Assembly (NCBI GenBank): GCA_024648745.1
Contig: JAHCVB010000004.1
Coordinates: forward strand, 20,414 to 84,413
DNA length: 64,000 nt
Direction of reading: 5' to 3'
From: Sodalis sp. Psp
Lineage (GTDB): Bacteria; Pseudomonadota; Gammaproteobacteria; Enterobacterales; Enterobacteriaceae
The stretch's first letter is position 1, and every line of letters begins with the position of its first letter. The position numbers and the translations under genes were made by a program. Below the pieces are notes generated by a model. It saw nothing but the letters and a program-made list of their open reading frames with translations, made no database searches and was not told where the DNA came from. Shown here in pieces: positions 32,367 through 43,189 of this stretch.

Positions 32367-33383
32367 TTCTAGTCAAGGTAGTGGCGTGTCAACTACTAAT
32401 ATTAGCATCTTTAATTGACAATTACAGCCTGCTGTGCTGTTGCTTTGAAGTACTTGCCATTGTGTTTTTCGCAATTCGAGGGGTTGTATTCATTTATTTA
32501 AGGTAAATACATCAGGTGACTGCTTATTTTTCTGTATCAACTTCACGATTATTGAGGATACACTACCTAGTTTTAGGTATAGCTCTAATGTAGTGTTACT
32601 GACAAGTATCTCCCCAAGATATTTCCTGACAGGTTCCTCCTATCCGTAGGGGCATACGTTCAACTAGTCTAAGATTATATAAAACATCTGCTGCATTAAT
32701 CCCGGCCTAAGCCACATTTGGCCAGTAACTTCAGTGTTGCGACTGAACTGATTGCCATTATTGCCGTTTTTTCTGGTATCATGAGCTATTACGCGCCACT
32801 GTGTATACACCACAGTGGTGGCCAGTAGTCTCCCTGTTATTTAGGTAAAGATAATTATCTATTTTATGAAAATAAAGTATATCCTAAGGCGCTGAGTTAT
32901 TATAAAGTGCTATGTGTCTTATCAATCTATGATGAATTTCCCTTATGAAACCAATTATTTTTTTAGGTGCGGGCAAACTCCGGTAAAAAGTGAGGTAAGC
33001 CTCAACCTACTAATCACCTCCACCAAAGGCTTCAGCAAGCAACGAACCGTTAATTTGCCACTTCTTTAGATCCTGTAATGCGCCTGCCATCATATCTCAG
33101 CCGGTGAGACTTACTGTCTTGTACTTCATTCTGGATCGGAGTCAACCGGTATAAAGTCCACGTGTTCCATCACTTCCGATCTGCTGTTAACGGTAACTTG
33201 TCTTATATACGCCTAATTATCATTCATTTTTTCTTTTTTAAGTTTTTAAGGTCTCTTTAATACTTGCAAGCCATGCAAAGCGTACGTAGCTTACAAAGCC
33301 CATAGGATCTCGTTCAGAGAAAGGGTATAATGTATCTTATTCTAAGATTTCTCTAAAGTAGGTATTGGGCAAAGCATCCTTTC
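32367..33383. other. 1-kb non-coding stretch between lexA remnant and dnaB
   Basis: dinF, zur, dusA and qor lie between lexA and dnaB in E. coli; none is readable. An 8-bp inverted repeat CCACTGTG/CACAGTGG lies at 32796-32818. A TATAAT at 33326-33331, about 50 nt before dnaB, is a possible -10 box without a good -35. Confidence 0.45.
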
Positions 33384-34787
33384 ATGTCAGAAAAAAAACA
33401 GGCTACCAAATTAAATTTCCCCCGCGACCACCAGATTGAAGGTCTAAAGATACCGCCTCATTCTCTAGAAGCGGAACAATCAGTTCTGGGTGGTTTGATG
33501 CTAGATAATGAGCGCTGGGACAGCGTTACTGACCGAGTGACCAGCAATGATTTTTTCAACCAACTGCACCGCCTAATCTTCAGAGAAATGCAGAGTCTCC
33601 TGGAGATGGGCAAACCTATCGACCTGATCACTTTGTCAGAATCCCTTGAACAGAAGGGTAAGCTGGATATAGTTGGCGGATTCGCTTATCTGGCAGAGTT
33701 ATCGAAAAATATCCCCAGCGCCGCTAATATTGTTGCCTATGCCGATATCGTACGTGAAAGAGCCGTAGTACGTGAAATGATCGCCGTGGCCCATGAGATC
33801 GCTGATGCTGGTTATGATCCGCAAGGCCGCAGCAGCGAGGATTTGTTAGATCTTGCAGAATCACGGGTATTCCAGATCGCTGAAAACCGGGCCAGAAAAG
33901 ATGAAGGCCCAAAAAGCATTAGCCGCATCCTAGAAGATACGGTGGCTCGCATTGAGCAGTTGTATCAAAAGCCACACGATGGCGTCATCGGTGTATCCAG
34001 TGGTTATCAGGATCTGGATAAAAAAACTGCCGGTCTACAAAAGTCGGACCTAATTATCGTTGCCGCACGTCCTTCAATGGGGAAAACTACTTTCGCTATG
34101 AATCTGTGCGAAAATGCCGCCATGACTGAGGACAAACCGGTTCTTATCTTTAGTTTAGAAATGCCCGGTGAACAGATCATGATGCGTATGTTAGCGTCTC
34201 TGTCGCGCGTTGCTCAAACTCGGATTCGTACCGGTCAGCTGGACGATGAGGACTGGGCACGCATTTCCAGCACTATGGGGATTTTGCTGGAAAAGCAGAA
34301 TATGTATATAGATGACTCGTCGAGGTTGACACCGGCAGAAATGCGTTCGCGTGCGCGGCGCGTGTTCCGTGAGAACGACGGGCTGAGTCTGATTATGATT
34401 GATTACCTGCAACTAATGCGGGTACCGTCTCTATCCGATAATCGTACTCTAGAAATTGCTGAAATCTCCAGATCTCTTAAGGCGTTAGCTAAAGAGCTTC
34501 AGGTGCCGGTAATGGCTTTATCTCAGCTAAACCGTAGCTTGGAGCAACGTGCCGATAAGCGTCCCGTAAACTCCGACCTGCGCGAATCCGGCTCTATTGA
34601 GCAGGATGCTGACTTGATTATGTTTATCTATCGCGACGAGGTTTATCATGAAAACAGCGACATGAAGGGCATCGCTGAAATTATTCTCGGGAAGCAGCGT
34701 AATGGGCCTATTGGCACTGTGCGGCTGACTTTCAACGGGCAGTGGTCTCGATTTGATAATTATGCTGGCTCACAATATGATGAGTAG
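33384..34787 (+). CDS. dnaB: Replicative DNA helicase DnaB
   Basis: Hexameric 5'-3' helicase of the replication fork. It is 467 aa (E. coli 471). N-terminal primase-contact domain (about residues 20-130), linker, then the RecA-like motor with Walker A ARPSMGKTTFA (about 226-236), Walker B LIMIDYLQLM (about 335-344) and the SDLRESGSIEQDADLI block. The ATG at 33384 follows a weak ribosome-binding site. tyrB follows at a 126-nt gap; alr, usually between them, has been deleted. Confidence 0.98.
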   Translation: MSEKKQATKLNFPRDHQIEGLKIPPHSLEAEQSVLGGLMLDNERWDSVTDRVTSNDFFNQLHRLIFREMQSLLEMGKPIDLITLSESLEQKGKLDIVGGFAYLAELSKNIPSAANIVAYADIVRERAVVREMIAVAHEIADAGYDPQGRSSEDLLDLAESRVFQIAENRARKDEGPKSISRILEDTVARIEQLYQKPHDGVIGVSSGYQDLDKKTAGLQKSDLIIVAARPSMGKTTFAMNLCENAAMTEDKPVLIFSLEMPGEQIMMRMLASLSRVAQTRIRTGQLDDEDWARISSTMGILLEKQNMYIDDSSRLTPAEMRSRARRVFRENDGLSLIMIDYLQLMRVPSLSDNRTLEIAEISRSLKALAKELQVPVMALSQLNRSLEQRADKRPVNSDLRESGSIEQDADLIMFIYRDEVYHENSDMKGIAEIILGKQRNGPIGTVRLTFNGQWSRFDNYAGSQYDE

Positions 34788-34913
34788 GCCGTGCAGAAAC
34801 TTTTCCATTTTTGACATTTTTATTACTTTCATTTTATTTTATTTTTAACTTATTATTTGATTTTTAACTTATCGGGTACACTGTGGCACCCATTTATCCA
34901 GGAGAGCTTCACC

Positions 34914-36110
34914 GTGTTCCAGAATGTAAATGCTTATGCAGGCGATCCTATCTTATCGTTAATGGAAGTCTATAGACAGGATCCGCGGCCAGATCGAGTT
35001 AATCTAAGTATTGGACTTTACTACAACGAGCAGGCGGTTATCCCACAATTGCGGTCGGTAGCCAAGGCAAAAACCATGCTGCTCACCCATTTAGCACAGA
35101 GCTCATCTTCTTACTTACCCATAGAGGGATTGCAATCCTACCGCAGCGCTACCCAGGCACTGTTATTTGGCGAAGATCATCCGATGCGTAACGCTCTGCG
35201 TATCGTCACTATTCAGACTGTAGGCGGGTCTGGGGCGTTGAAAGTTGGTGCTGATTTTCTCAAATGCTATTTTCCAAACTCACAAGTCTGGGTCAGCGAC
35301 CCGACCTGGGAAAATCATATTGCTATCTTCTCCGGTGCCGGTTTTCAGGTTAACCGTTACCCTTATTTTGACCGCGAGAAAATGAGCGTGAACTTCAACG
35401 CGATGCTGACTTGCTTTGAGCAACTACCGCTGCAAAGTATCGTGCTATTACATCCGTGCTGCCATAACCCTACCGGCTCCGATTTGACACGTTCAGAGTG
35501 GTCTCGAATTATCACTATGATAGCAGAACGGCAGCTCATTCCTTTTCTGGATATCGCTTATCAGGGATTCGGCACAGGATTAGATGAAGATGCTTATGTG
35601 GTGCGCGAAATGGCACGTCTTGGTCTGCCTTGCCTGGTTAGCCATTCTTTCTCCAAGATTTTCTCTCTTTATAGCGAGCGTGTCGGAGAACTTTCGGTAG
35701 TATGCGATAGCGTAGGCGAAACTGAGCATGTGCTAGGGCAACTGAAGGCAACTGTGCGCCGTAACTACTCTAGTCCACCGAGTTTTGGCGCTCAGATTGT
35801 GGCTCAGGTGTTAACTGAGCCGGAGCTGAACACCCTGTGGCGCAGTGAGGTAACAACGATGCGCTTGCGTATTCTGACAATGCGTCAGAGTCTGGTGGAC
35901 GCATTGAAAGACGTGTTACCTGGGCATAATTTCGATTATTTGTTGCATCAGTGCGGCATGTTCAGCTATACCGGCCTTACCCCAGAGCAAGTAAGAAAGC
36001 TATGCAAATCTTTTGGTGTTTATTTAATCAACAACGGACGAATGTGCCTAGCTGGCTTGAATTCCACTAACGTCAGAAAGGTAGCACAAGCCATCGCTGC
36101 AGTTCAATAG
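34914..36110 (+). CDS. tyrB: Aromatic-amino-acid aminotransferase TyrB
   Basis: PLP enzyme that makes phenylalanine from phenylpyruvate (also tyrosine, aspartate and leucine). It is 398 aa. The start is GTG at 34914 with GGAG 9 nt upstream, giving [13 protein letters not shown]; this matches E. coli TyrB, which as I recall also starts with GTG. The PLP lysine is in [15 protein letters not shown] (about residue 258). Substrate and phosphate residues YNEQAV, HNPTG and MFSYTGL are conserved. TyrB resemblance exceeds AspC in the [11 protein letters not shown] and [11 protein letters not shown] blocks. With PheA encoded in this window, it completes phenylalanine synthesis. Confidence 0.93.
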   Translation: MFQNVNAYAGDPILSLMEVYRQDPRPDRVNLSIGLYYNEQAVIPQLRSVAKAKTMLLTHLAQSSSSYLPIEGLQSYRSATQALLFGEDHPMRNALRIVTIQTVGGSGALKVGADFLKCYFPNSQVWVSDPTWENHIAIFSGAGFQVNRYPYFDREKMSVNFNAMLTCFEQLPLQSIVLLHPCCHNPTGSDLTRSEWSRIITMIAERQLIPFLDIAYQGFGTGLDEDAYVVREMARLGLPCLVSHSFSKIFSLYSERVGELSVVCDSVGETEHVLGQLKATVRRNYSSPPSFGAQIVAQVLTEPELNTLWRSEVTTMRLRILTMRQSLVDALKDVLPGHNFDYLLHQCGMFSYTGLTPEQVRKLCKSFGVYLINNGRMCLAGLNSTNVRKVAQAIAAVQ

Positions 36111-36514
36111 TTTAAGGAGCCGAGAAATTAGTGTTGGTTTCCATCTATACCTTAATCTTAACAGCAGCTTTTATTAAAGCTTATGGTTATTTCACAGTTA
36201 GGGTGTCGGTCTAGCGATACCAACAATACAGTGGCTTAGGATCGTAATTTTATTTTTGATTTCAAACGTATGTGTATTGTGTCATTATGTTTTCTCTTGT
36301 AGAGCTTTCTTATTTCCAAGTTGTTTGCTTTTGTTCAAGCTGGTCTAGCTTATTTATGAAGAAGCACGCTAACGATGACATGCTAACTATATAAGATCTT
36401 TTCCCTCATACATAAAACACATTTAGCAAGGAGCATAGATAGCATGAATGATTGTGGATAAAAATAGCTCTGATAAACAGCTAGGCCGCTAGTTTATCAT
36501 TTATAGTATCAGCA
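36111..36514. other. Non-coding stretch between tyrB and clpB
   Basis: No gene. It holds one exact DnaA box on the minus strand (TGTGGATAA, 36453-36461). Confidence 0.5.
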
Positions 36515-39088
36515 TTACTGGCTGGCGACGATATGTTCGTCCCGAACATCCAGCTTAATCAATTTTCCTGGAATCAGCTGCCCAGATAGGATCTGCTGTG
36601 ACAGCGAGTTTTCTATTTCCTGGTGTATAGTGCGCTTTAGTGGCCGAGCACCATAAACAGGATCAAAGCCTAATTTTCCCAACAGCGCCAGAGCCTCATC
36701 GCTGATTGTAGTGGTATAACCCTGTTCCTCTAAACGCTGATACATGCGCTGTAGCTGAATCTGAGCAATTTCAGCGATATGCTCACGACTCAGCGGGTGG
36801 AAGACTACGACTTCATCCACGCGGTTAATAAACTCCGGTCGGAAATGATGGCTTACTACATTAAGCACCATATCCTTCATCTGCTGATAATTCATCTGGC
36901 CAAAGCGTTCTTGAATCACGTCTGATCCCAGGTTGGAAGTCATAATGATTACTGTGTTACGAAAATCTACTGTGCGTCCGTGCCCATCGGTCAGACGGCC
37001 GTCATCTAGTACCTGTAGCAGAATATTAAAAATATCCGGATGTGCTTTTTCAATCTCATCTAGCAAAATCACTGAATAAGGACGACGGCGTACTACTTCG
37101 GTTAGATATCCTCCTTCTTCATAACCGATATAACCAGGAGGGGCGCCCACTAGCCGAGATACCGAATGTTTTTCCATAAATTCAGACATATCGATACGAA
37201 CCATGGCATCATCACTATCGAATAGGAATGTAGCTAGCGCTTTACACAGTTCCGTTTTACCCACCCCGGTGGGACCAAGAAACATAAAAGAACCGATCGG
37301 CCGATTGGGATCAGCTAAGCCTGCTCGGCTGCGGCGAATGGCGTTAGACACCACTGCTATCGCCTCATTCTGCCCGATAATCCGCTGATGCAGCTCTTGC
37401 TCCATACACAACAGTTTTTCCCGTTCGCTTTCTAACATGCGTGAAACCGGGATTCCTGTCCAGCGGGCAAGCACTTCAGTGATTTCAGTATCGGTCACGC
37501 GGTTACGCAGTAGGCGCATGCCCTTACCTTCAGACTGTGAGGCCGTCGCCAGCTGTTTTTCCAACTCGGGAATTTTACCATATTGCAGCTCGGACATCCG
37601 AGCCAGGTCACCGACGCGACGCGCCTGCTCTATTGAGATTTTTGCCTGCTCCAATTCAGCCTTCAAATGTTGAGTGCCAGAAAGTGAGATTTTCTCCGCC
37701 TTCCATTCTTCTTCCAGTTCAGAATAGTCGCGTTCCCTTTGCTCTAGTTCGCTATTGAGCATATCAAGACGTTTCATACTAGCATCATCCGACTCTTTCT
37801 TTAACGCCTGTTGTTCCAGTTTTAGTTGAATGATACGGCGTTCTAAACGATCAAGTTCTTCCGGTTTGGAGTCTATCTGTATACGAATACTTGATGCAGC
37901 CTCATCAATAAGGTCAATTGCCTTGTCAGGCAATTGCCGATCGGCAATGTAACGATGAGACAAAGTCGCAGCAGCAACAATGGCCGGGTCGGTGATCTGT
38001 ACATGGTGATGCAGTTCATAACGTTCTTTCAGTCCGCGTAGAATAGCTATAGTATCCTCCACGCTTGGCTCGGCGACGAAAACCTTCTGGAAACGCCGTT
38101 CCAGTGCAGCATCTTTTTCTATGTATTTTCGATATTCATCCAGGGTAGTTGCACCCACACAGTGCAACTCCCCGCGTGCTAGGGCAGGTTTAAGCATGTT
38201 GCCTGCGTCCATTGCACCATCAGTCTTGCCGGCTCCGACCATGGTGTGCAATTCGTCGATGAACAGAATAACACTGCCCTCCTGTTTAGATAGATCGTTT
38301 AGTACGCTCTTCAAGCGATCTTCGAACTCACCGCGGTATTTCGTCCCTGCCACCAGCGATCCCATATCCAGCGATAGTACCCGGTTATTTTTTAAACCTT
38401 CAGGCACCTCTCTGTTAACAATGCGTTGCGCTAGTCCTTCAATAATGGCGGTTTTACCTACTCCAGGTTCACCAATTAGCACTGGATTATTTTTGGTACG
38501 CCGCTGGAGTACCTGAATGGTGCGGCGGATTTCTTCGTCACGACCAATAACAGGATCAAGCTTGCCCCGCTCAGCGCGTTCTGTTAGGTCAATGGTGAAT
38601 TTTTTTAGTGCTTGACGTTGATCCTCTGCACATTGATCGTTCACCTGTTCGCCACCACGCATTTGCTCAATCGCCTGAGTAATGGTAGCCATAGTGGCAC
38701 CGGCTGACTTCAACAGGTCAGCCAGAGTGCCGCGCGATTCTAATGCTGCTAAGACAAAGAGCTCAGAAGAAATAAAACTATCGAGGCGCTTTTGTGCCAG
38801 TTTATCGCATAAATTCAGGACGCGCATTAGATCTTGTGAGGGATGAACGTCGCCGTCAGTGCCGTCTACCTGTGGTAGCCGCTCGCACGCTTGATCCACA
38901 GCGTTGATAAACTTCTGGAGATTAACACCGGTGGATTGCAGCAGTGGGCGCACGGTACCGTTCTCCTGTTTCAATAGAGCCGCCATAACGTGTAACGGTT
39001 CAATAAATTGATTGTCGTGACCAAGAGCCATAGATTGAGCATCAGCTAGAGCAACTTGAAATTTATTGGTAAGACGATCCAGACGCAT
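36515..39088 (-). CDS. clpB: Protein disaggregase ClpB
   Basis: AAA+ hexamer that pulls proteins out of aggregates together with DnaK and GrpE. It is 857 aa, the E. coli length. In order: N-domain (about residues 1-145), AAA1 with [15 protein letters not shown] (about 206-220) and DELHTM, the coiled-coil M-domain (about 410-525, [20 protein letters not shown]), and AAA2 with [15 protein letters not shown] (about 605-619) and the DEIEKAH Walker B. The start ATG at 39086-39088 has AGGA about 8 nt upstream and a heat-shock promoter at 39129-39157. It looks fully functional. Confidence 0.98.
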   Translation of the reverse strand: MRLDRLTNKFQVALADAQSMALGHDNQFIEPLHVMAALLKQENGTVRPLLQSTGVNLQKFINAVDQACERLPQVDGTDGDVHPSQDLMRVLNLCDKLAQKRLDSFISSELFVLAALESRGTLADLLKSAGATMATITQAIEQMRGGEQVNDQCAEDQRQALKKFTIDLTERAERGKLDPVIGRDEEIRRTIQVLQRRTKNNPVLIGEPGVGKTAIIEGLAQRIVNREVPEGLKNNRVLSLDMGSLVAGTKYRGEFEDRLKSVLNDLSKQEGSVILFIDELHTMVGAGKTDGAMDAGNMLKPALARGELHCVGATTLDEYRKYIEKDAALERRFQKVFVAEPSVEDTIAILRGLKERYELHHHVQITDPAIVAAATLSHRYIADRQLPDKAIDLIDEAASSIRIQIDSKPEELDRLERRIIQLKLEQQALKKESDDASMKRLDMLNSELEQRERDYSELEEEWKAEKISLSGTQHLKAELEQAKISIEQARRVGDLARMSELQYGKIPELEKQLATASQSEGKGMRLLRNRVTDTEITEVLARWTGIPVSRMLESEREKLLCMEQELHQRIIGQNEAIAVVSNAIRRSRAGLADPNRPIGSFMFLGPTGVGKTELCKALATFLFDSDDAMVRIDMSEFMEKHSVSRLVGAPPGYIGYEEGGYLTEVVRRRPYSVILLDEIEKAHPDIFNILLQVLDDGRLTDGHGRTVDFRNTVIIMTSNLGSDVIQERFGQMNYQQMKDMVLNVVSHHFRPEFINRVDEVVVFHPLSREHIAEIAQIQLQRMYQRLEEQGYTTTISDEALALLGKLGFDPVYGARPLKRTIHQEIENSLSQQILSGQLIPGKLIKLDVRDEHIVASQ

Positions 39089-39128
39089 AATTCTTTCCTA
39101 TATTGGTTAAAATTACTACTCTGAAGAG

Positions 39129-39157
39129 TAAATAAGGTTGTTTATTTAAAATTCAAG
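39129..39157 (-). promoter_or_regulatory. Sigma32 heat-shock promoter of clpB
   Basis: On the minus strand CTTGAA (39157-39152), a 14-nt spacer, then CCTTATTTA (39137-39129). The -35 is perfect; the -10 keeps the shape of CCCCATNTA with two changes. It lies about 40 nt before the clpB ATG. Confidence 0.72.
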
Positions 39158-39477
39158 GATATTTCGCCAATAACCTGGAAGATAACTTACTTTCCATTCT
39201 GAAAAGTACCGCTTTCTTTCATAGTACAATCGGCTAATCGACGGATATGGCAAATTCTTAGCCACCAGCAGCGCCTACACAGCTAGCGAGTAAGACAGTA
39301 GGATTATGTACCTTCCCAGACGACACCAATTTCTGCCATGGTCGCCATGGGTAGGATGACAGCTAAGATTCGGCGCCTACGGTGAGCAGTTCACGCTTTC
39401 TACCTACTTGGGTAATGTGCAGCGCGTACTAGTCAAGCAGAATAAACCGGATCGCAGTCAATTCATGTAATTTTAAA
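39158..39477. other. Non-coding stretch; place of yfiH (pgeF)
   Basis: In E. coli yfiH lies between clpB and rluD. I could not read any clear remnant; no other gene seen. Confidence 0.45.
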
Positions 39478-40424
39478 CTACTCGGTATCTGCTTGCAATG
39501 CTGCTATTAACTCCATCATATCCTGCGGCAGAGGCGCACGCCATTCCATCTCTGTTTCAGTGATGGGATGATATAATCGCAGCAAAGTGGCATGCAACGC
39601 CTGACGACTAAAGCGACACCATACCTTAGCCTTGGAAGCCCCTTTTGACAGCCGCTGGTGCTTGCTGTAGAGTGGATCGCCTACCAGAGGATGGTTAATA
39701 TGCGCCATATGCACGCGGATTTGATGGGTACGACCGGTCTCCAATCTCAGTCGCAAGCGCGTATGGGAACGGAAATGCTCCATGATACGATAGTGGGTCA
39801 CGGCCGGCTTACCCATCGGATGTACTGTCATGTGCATCCGCTTGGTGGAATGACGAGAGATCGGCTGCTCCACAGTACCACTAGCGATCATCGTGCCGAT
39901 AGCGACCGCTTCGTATTCACGGGTGATTTTTCGTGCTTGCAGCGACTCCACCAAGCGGATGTGTGCTGGCACGGTTTTCGCCACTACCATCAAGCCAGTA
40001 GTGTCCTTATCCAGACGATGAATAATCCCCGCCCGGGGTACGTCGGCAATGGGAGGAAAATAATATAACAGCGCATTTAGTACAGTGCCATCGGCCTTGC
40101 CGGCTCCTGGGTGCACCACTAAACCTCGCGGTTTATTAATCACGACAATATCATCATCTTCATAGACGATATTCAACTGAATATTTTGCGCTTTCCAATA
40201 TTGTTTTTCTATAACACTTATTTGTATCTCAATATTTTCTCCGCCCAGTATTTTTTTTTAGGCACCGTTATGACTTTTCCATTCATCTTCACCTGACCGT
40301 CAAGAATCCAAGACTTTATCTGCGTTCGTGAATAATCAGGGAATAATTTAGCTAAAGCTTGATCTAAACGTTGCCCGAGTTGTGATGCATTCACTGTTCT
40401 GATGAGATATTGATGATATACCAT
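39478..40424 (-). pseudogene. rluD: rluD, 23S rRNA pseudouridine synthase, frameshifted at an A9 tract
   Basis: RluD makes pseudouridines 1911, 1915 and 1917 in helix 69 of 23S rRNA. Codons from ATG 40422-40424 encode the S4-like domain (QLGQRLDQALAKLFPDYSRT). The frame breaks at nine consecutive A (minus strand, 40259-40251); the next frame continues without gap as ILGGENIEIQIS and on to 39478, including the catalytic HRLDKDTTGL and the GRTHQIRVHMAH block. One base added to or two removed from the A tract restores a protein of about the normal length. No other lesion is visible, so transcriptional slippage may rescue it. Otherwise it is a young pseudogene. The C-terminal tail after LQAD is shortened. 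Confidence 0.9.
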
Positions 40425-40556
40425 AGTAAAGTTTCTTCGTTAACATTAGGTTTTCACGGCGATGCCGTTTAAAATAGTATATTTTGTAGTTAGTACAATC
40501 CAGCAGCCAAATGGACAATTTCCTAAGAAGGGTGTTCTGAGGATAAGCGAGGCATC

Positions 40557-41297
40557 ATGATGTGTATAAAATATCTGGTATCAGCTGCCACACTAAGCCT
40601 GGTGCTAGCTGGTTGTTCTAGTAGTAAAGATATCATTCCTGATAACCCCCCATCTAAGCTTTATGGTTCCGCACAAAAAAAACTGCAGACAGGAAATTAT
40701 AAGAGCGCTATCAAAGATCTTGAAACACTGGATAACCTCTACCCGTTTGATTCCTACGCGCAGCAAGTTCAGCTCGGTTTGATGTATGCTTATTATAAAT
40801 CTGCCAACCTGAAGATGGCACAGGTCTCCATTGATCGTTTCCTGCGACTTAATCCTACTCACCCAAACATCGACTATGTGCTGTACATCCGTGGTTTAAC
40901 TAACATGGCATTGAATGACGGCGCATTACAGCAGAGATTTTTGGGGATGGATCGTTCTGATCGCAATCCCAAATATTTCCATGCGGCGTTTCGTGATTTC
41001 ACAAAATTAATTCGGGATTACCCAAATAGTCGGTACGCCATAGATGCTACCAAACGTCTAGTTTATCTTAAAAACTGCTTGGCAAAGTATATGTTGTCTG
41101 TGGTTGAGTATTACAGCAAACGCGGCGCTTATGTTGCGGTGATCAATCGCGTAGAGCAGATGCTGCACGACTTCCCTGATACTCAAGCGACGCGTCAGGC
41201 ACTACCGTACATGGAAAGAGCCTACCGAAAATTGCAGTTGAACGACCAGGCGGATAAAGTAGTGAAAATTATTGCAATAAACCCAGCCTGGGACTAG
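40557..41297 (+). CDS. bamD: Outer-membrane assembly lipoprotein BamD
   Basis: Essential lipoprotein of the BAM complex; a TPR scaffold that contacts BamA and recruits barrel substrates. It is 246 aa. Signal peptide with lipobox LVLAGC-S (cysteine about residue 20). Five TPR-like repeats follow; [20 protein letters not shown] and [18 protein letters not shown] are strongly conserved. Two adjacent ATG codons (40557, 40560) could start; the first aligns best with E. coli, and GAGG lies 6 nt upstream. It is divergent from rluD, as in E. coli. Confidence 0.97.
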   Translation: MMCIKYLVSAATLSLVLAGCSSSKDIIPDNPPSKLYGSAQKKLQTGNYKSAIKDLETLDNLYPFDSYAQQVQLGLMYAYYKSANLKMAQVSIDRFLRLNPTHPNIDYVLYIRGLTNMALNDGALQQRFLGMDRSDRNPKYFHAAFRDFTKLIRDYPNSRYAIDATKRLVYLKNCLAKYMLSVVEYYSKRGAYVAVINRVEQMLHDFPDTQATRQALPYMERAYRKLQLNDQADKVVKIIAINPAWD

Positions 41298-41404
41298 CGT
41301 TACTTGCTCCATTGCGCAGTACCTGACAGGGTAAATAGACTATACAAATAGCACTTTTCAGGTATACTCAAACTATATAGACGAAATATTAATTAGGTAG
41401 TTTG

Positions 41405-41525
41405 ATGATTATCAACAGTATTGATTAGTAAACTGAGATCGCACTAACTATTCATCAACTGTGGAAAAATGCCTGGAAAACTGTTGAAGTGGCAAAAGTC
41501 CAATTGATTTAATCTTCATAATGAT
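41405..41525 (+). pseudogene. raiA: raiA remnant (ribosome-associated inhibitor), 5' part
   Basis: In E. coli raiA lies between bamD and pheL-pheA. Here an ATG at 41405 is followed by sequence aligning with raiA codons (ISKLRSH, then INCGKMPGKLLKWQKS against IRQHVADRLAKLEKWQTH) with in-frame stops. Only about the first third is readable. Confidence 0.6.
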
Positions 41526-41741
41526 ACTCTCCAAACAACTGCAGGGGATTTATAGTCATATTAATCTTATCTTTAACATCAAATTAATAAGGCCTAGTAT
41601 AAGTAAAACACGCCATACTAAAGAACATGTAAAAACCACGAATTTCATATATAGTTACATCCGTAGTATACATTTTATATTAACAAAATAAAAATCAAAG
41701 GTGTAATTCTTTTGAATTATAATAGTACGCTATAGTAATAG

Positions 41742-41846
41742 CACTTTTTACTCTCTTTTTTAATTTACCCCCTTAAACAGGGGTCTCTATCATGTGGGCA
41801 AGACAGTGAAAATTAATAGAACAGCCTCCTGGACTCAGGGGTTTTT
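41742..41846 (+). promoter_or_regulatory. Decayed pheL leader and pheA attenuator
   Basis: T-rich codons at 41742-41776 resemble the run of phenylalanine codons and final CCC of the enteric pheL leader peptide, but the start codon is gone and the frame is broken. At 41824-41846 CTCCTG, a 4-nt loop and CAGGGG are followed by five T, resembling the pheA attenuator hairpin with one G-T pair. This is inferred from position and partial similarity only. Confidence 0.4.
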
Positions 41847-41870
41847 CTGGCGTTAAAGGTAACCAATGCC

Positions 41871-43034
41871 ATGAGTGACAATTTTTTATTAGAGCTACGT
41901 GATCAAATTAGCTCGCTAGATCTTAAGCTATTGTCATTACTGGCAGAAAGGCGAGCGCTGTCGCTAGATATCGCGCGCAGTAAAATTGTATCTCAGCGAC
42001 CAATTCGCGATATGACGCGAGAGCGCAATCTGCTAGAATTCTTGGCGGCGGAAGGTCAGAAGCGAGGTCTTGATAGCTTCTATATTACCCGGCTGTTTCA
42101 AACGATCATAGAGGATTCGGTGTTAACGCAACAAGCCCTGATTCAGCTAGATCTCAATCAACAGCAACAAGTAGATCGCTCCGTATGTATCGCCTTTCTT
42201 GGTCCTAAAGGCTCCTATTCCCATCTGGCGGCGCGGCAATATGGTGCGCGTTATTTCGAGCAAGTAGTGGAATACAGTTGTCATAAATTCTCCGATATTG
42301 TGCGGTCAGTGGAAACTGGACAGGCGGAATACGGTATTCTGCCGATTGAAAACAATAGCTCTGGCTCGATCAATGAAGTGTACGACTTACTGCAGCATAT
42401 GCATCTGTCGTTGGTGGGCGAAATCGCGATTCCCATCGATCATTGCGTGCTGGTCAGCGGCGATTCTGATCTCGATAAAATAGAGGTCATCTACGGCCAC
42501 CCGCAACCTTTTCAGCAATGTAGTCAATTTTTGGCACGTTACCCAAACTGGAAAATTGAATATTGCGAAAGCACTGCCGCGGCTATGGAAAAAGTGTCGC
42601 AGATTAATCATCCTACTGCCGCCGCGCTGGGCAGTGGTCAAGGTGGCGCACTATATAATTTGCAGGCGCTGGAGCATAACCTTGCTAATCAACAGGAAAA
42701 TATCACACGTTTCATTGTGCTAGCTCGAAAAGCTATCAACGTTACTACGCAGGTGCCAGCCAAAACTACGCTGATTATGGCTGCTGGACAGCAGTCCGGA
42801 GCCCTAATGGAAGCGCTTTTAGTTCTGCGAACCCATGGTATTATCATGACGCGGCTGGAATCGCGGCCGATTCATGGCAACCCTTACGAGGAAATGTTTT
42901 ACTTTGATGTGCAAGCTAACCTTCGTAGTGTAAAAATGCAAAAAGCGTTACGAGAATTGAAAATGATTACGAGTTCGCTGAAAGTCTTGGGCTGTTATCC
43001 GAGTGAGAATGTAGTTCAGGCAAAGTCAGAGTAA
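41871..43034 (+). CDS. pheA: Bifunctional chorismate mutase / prephenate dehydratase
   Basis: Converts chorismate to prephenate and on to phenylpyruvate. It is 387 aa (E. coli 386). The N-terminal chorismate mutase covers about residues 1-95 ([25 protein letters not shown]). The dehydratase follows at about 105-285 ([15 protein letters not shown], catalytic threonine in [11 protein letters not shown]). The ACT domain (about 300-385) senses phenylalanine; its ESRP motif is kept, but GALV is GALM. The ATG at 41871 has AAAGGT upstream. The neighbour tyrA is dead, so chorismate flux goes to phenylalanine only. Confidence 0.97.
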   Translation: MSDNFLLELRDQISSLDLKLLSLLAERRALSLDIARSKIVSQRPIRDMTRERNLLEFLAAEGQKRGLDSFYITRLFQTIIEDSVLTQQALIQLDLNQQQQVDRSVCIAFLGPKGSYSHLAARQYGARYFEQVVEYSCHKFSDIVRSVETGQAEYGILPIENNSSGSINEVYDLLQHMHLSLVGEIAIPIDHCVLVSGDSDLDKIEVIYGHPQPFQQCSQFLARYPNWKIEYCESTAAAMEKVSQINHPTAAALGSGQGGALYNLQALEHNLANQQENITRFIVLARKAINVTTQVPAKTTLIMAAGQQSGALMEALLVLRTHGIIMTRLESRPIHGNPYEEMFYFDVQANLRSVKMQKALRELKMITSSLKVLGCYPSENVVQAKSE

Positions 43035-43158
43035 CCTATCAAAAGGGCGGACATTACCCTTAAACTACTCTTGGTTTGGCTTTGTCTTCTTGATATTCCC
43101 GTCTGGTATCGTTGTCGTTGACTCTTGGCTGTAAACTAACCTTAATCGTGATTCGAAG

Positions 43159-43181
43159 CCTTCGATTACGGCAATCGAAGG
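43159..43181. repeat. 9-bp inverted repeat after pheA
   Basis: CCTTCGATT (43159-43167), ACGGC, AATCGAAGG (43173-43181). No T-tract. It lies between the converging pheA gene and tyrA remnant and may have been their terminator. Confidence 0.5.
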
Positions 43182-43189
43182 TCTGATGC

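Noticed and set aside
39230..39477. yfiH (pgeF) pseudogene
   Set aside because: Expected by gene order, but no convincing residue blocks could be read.
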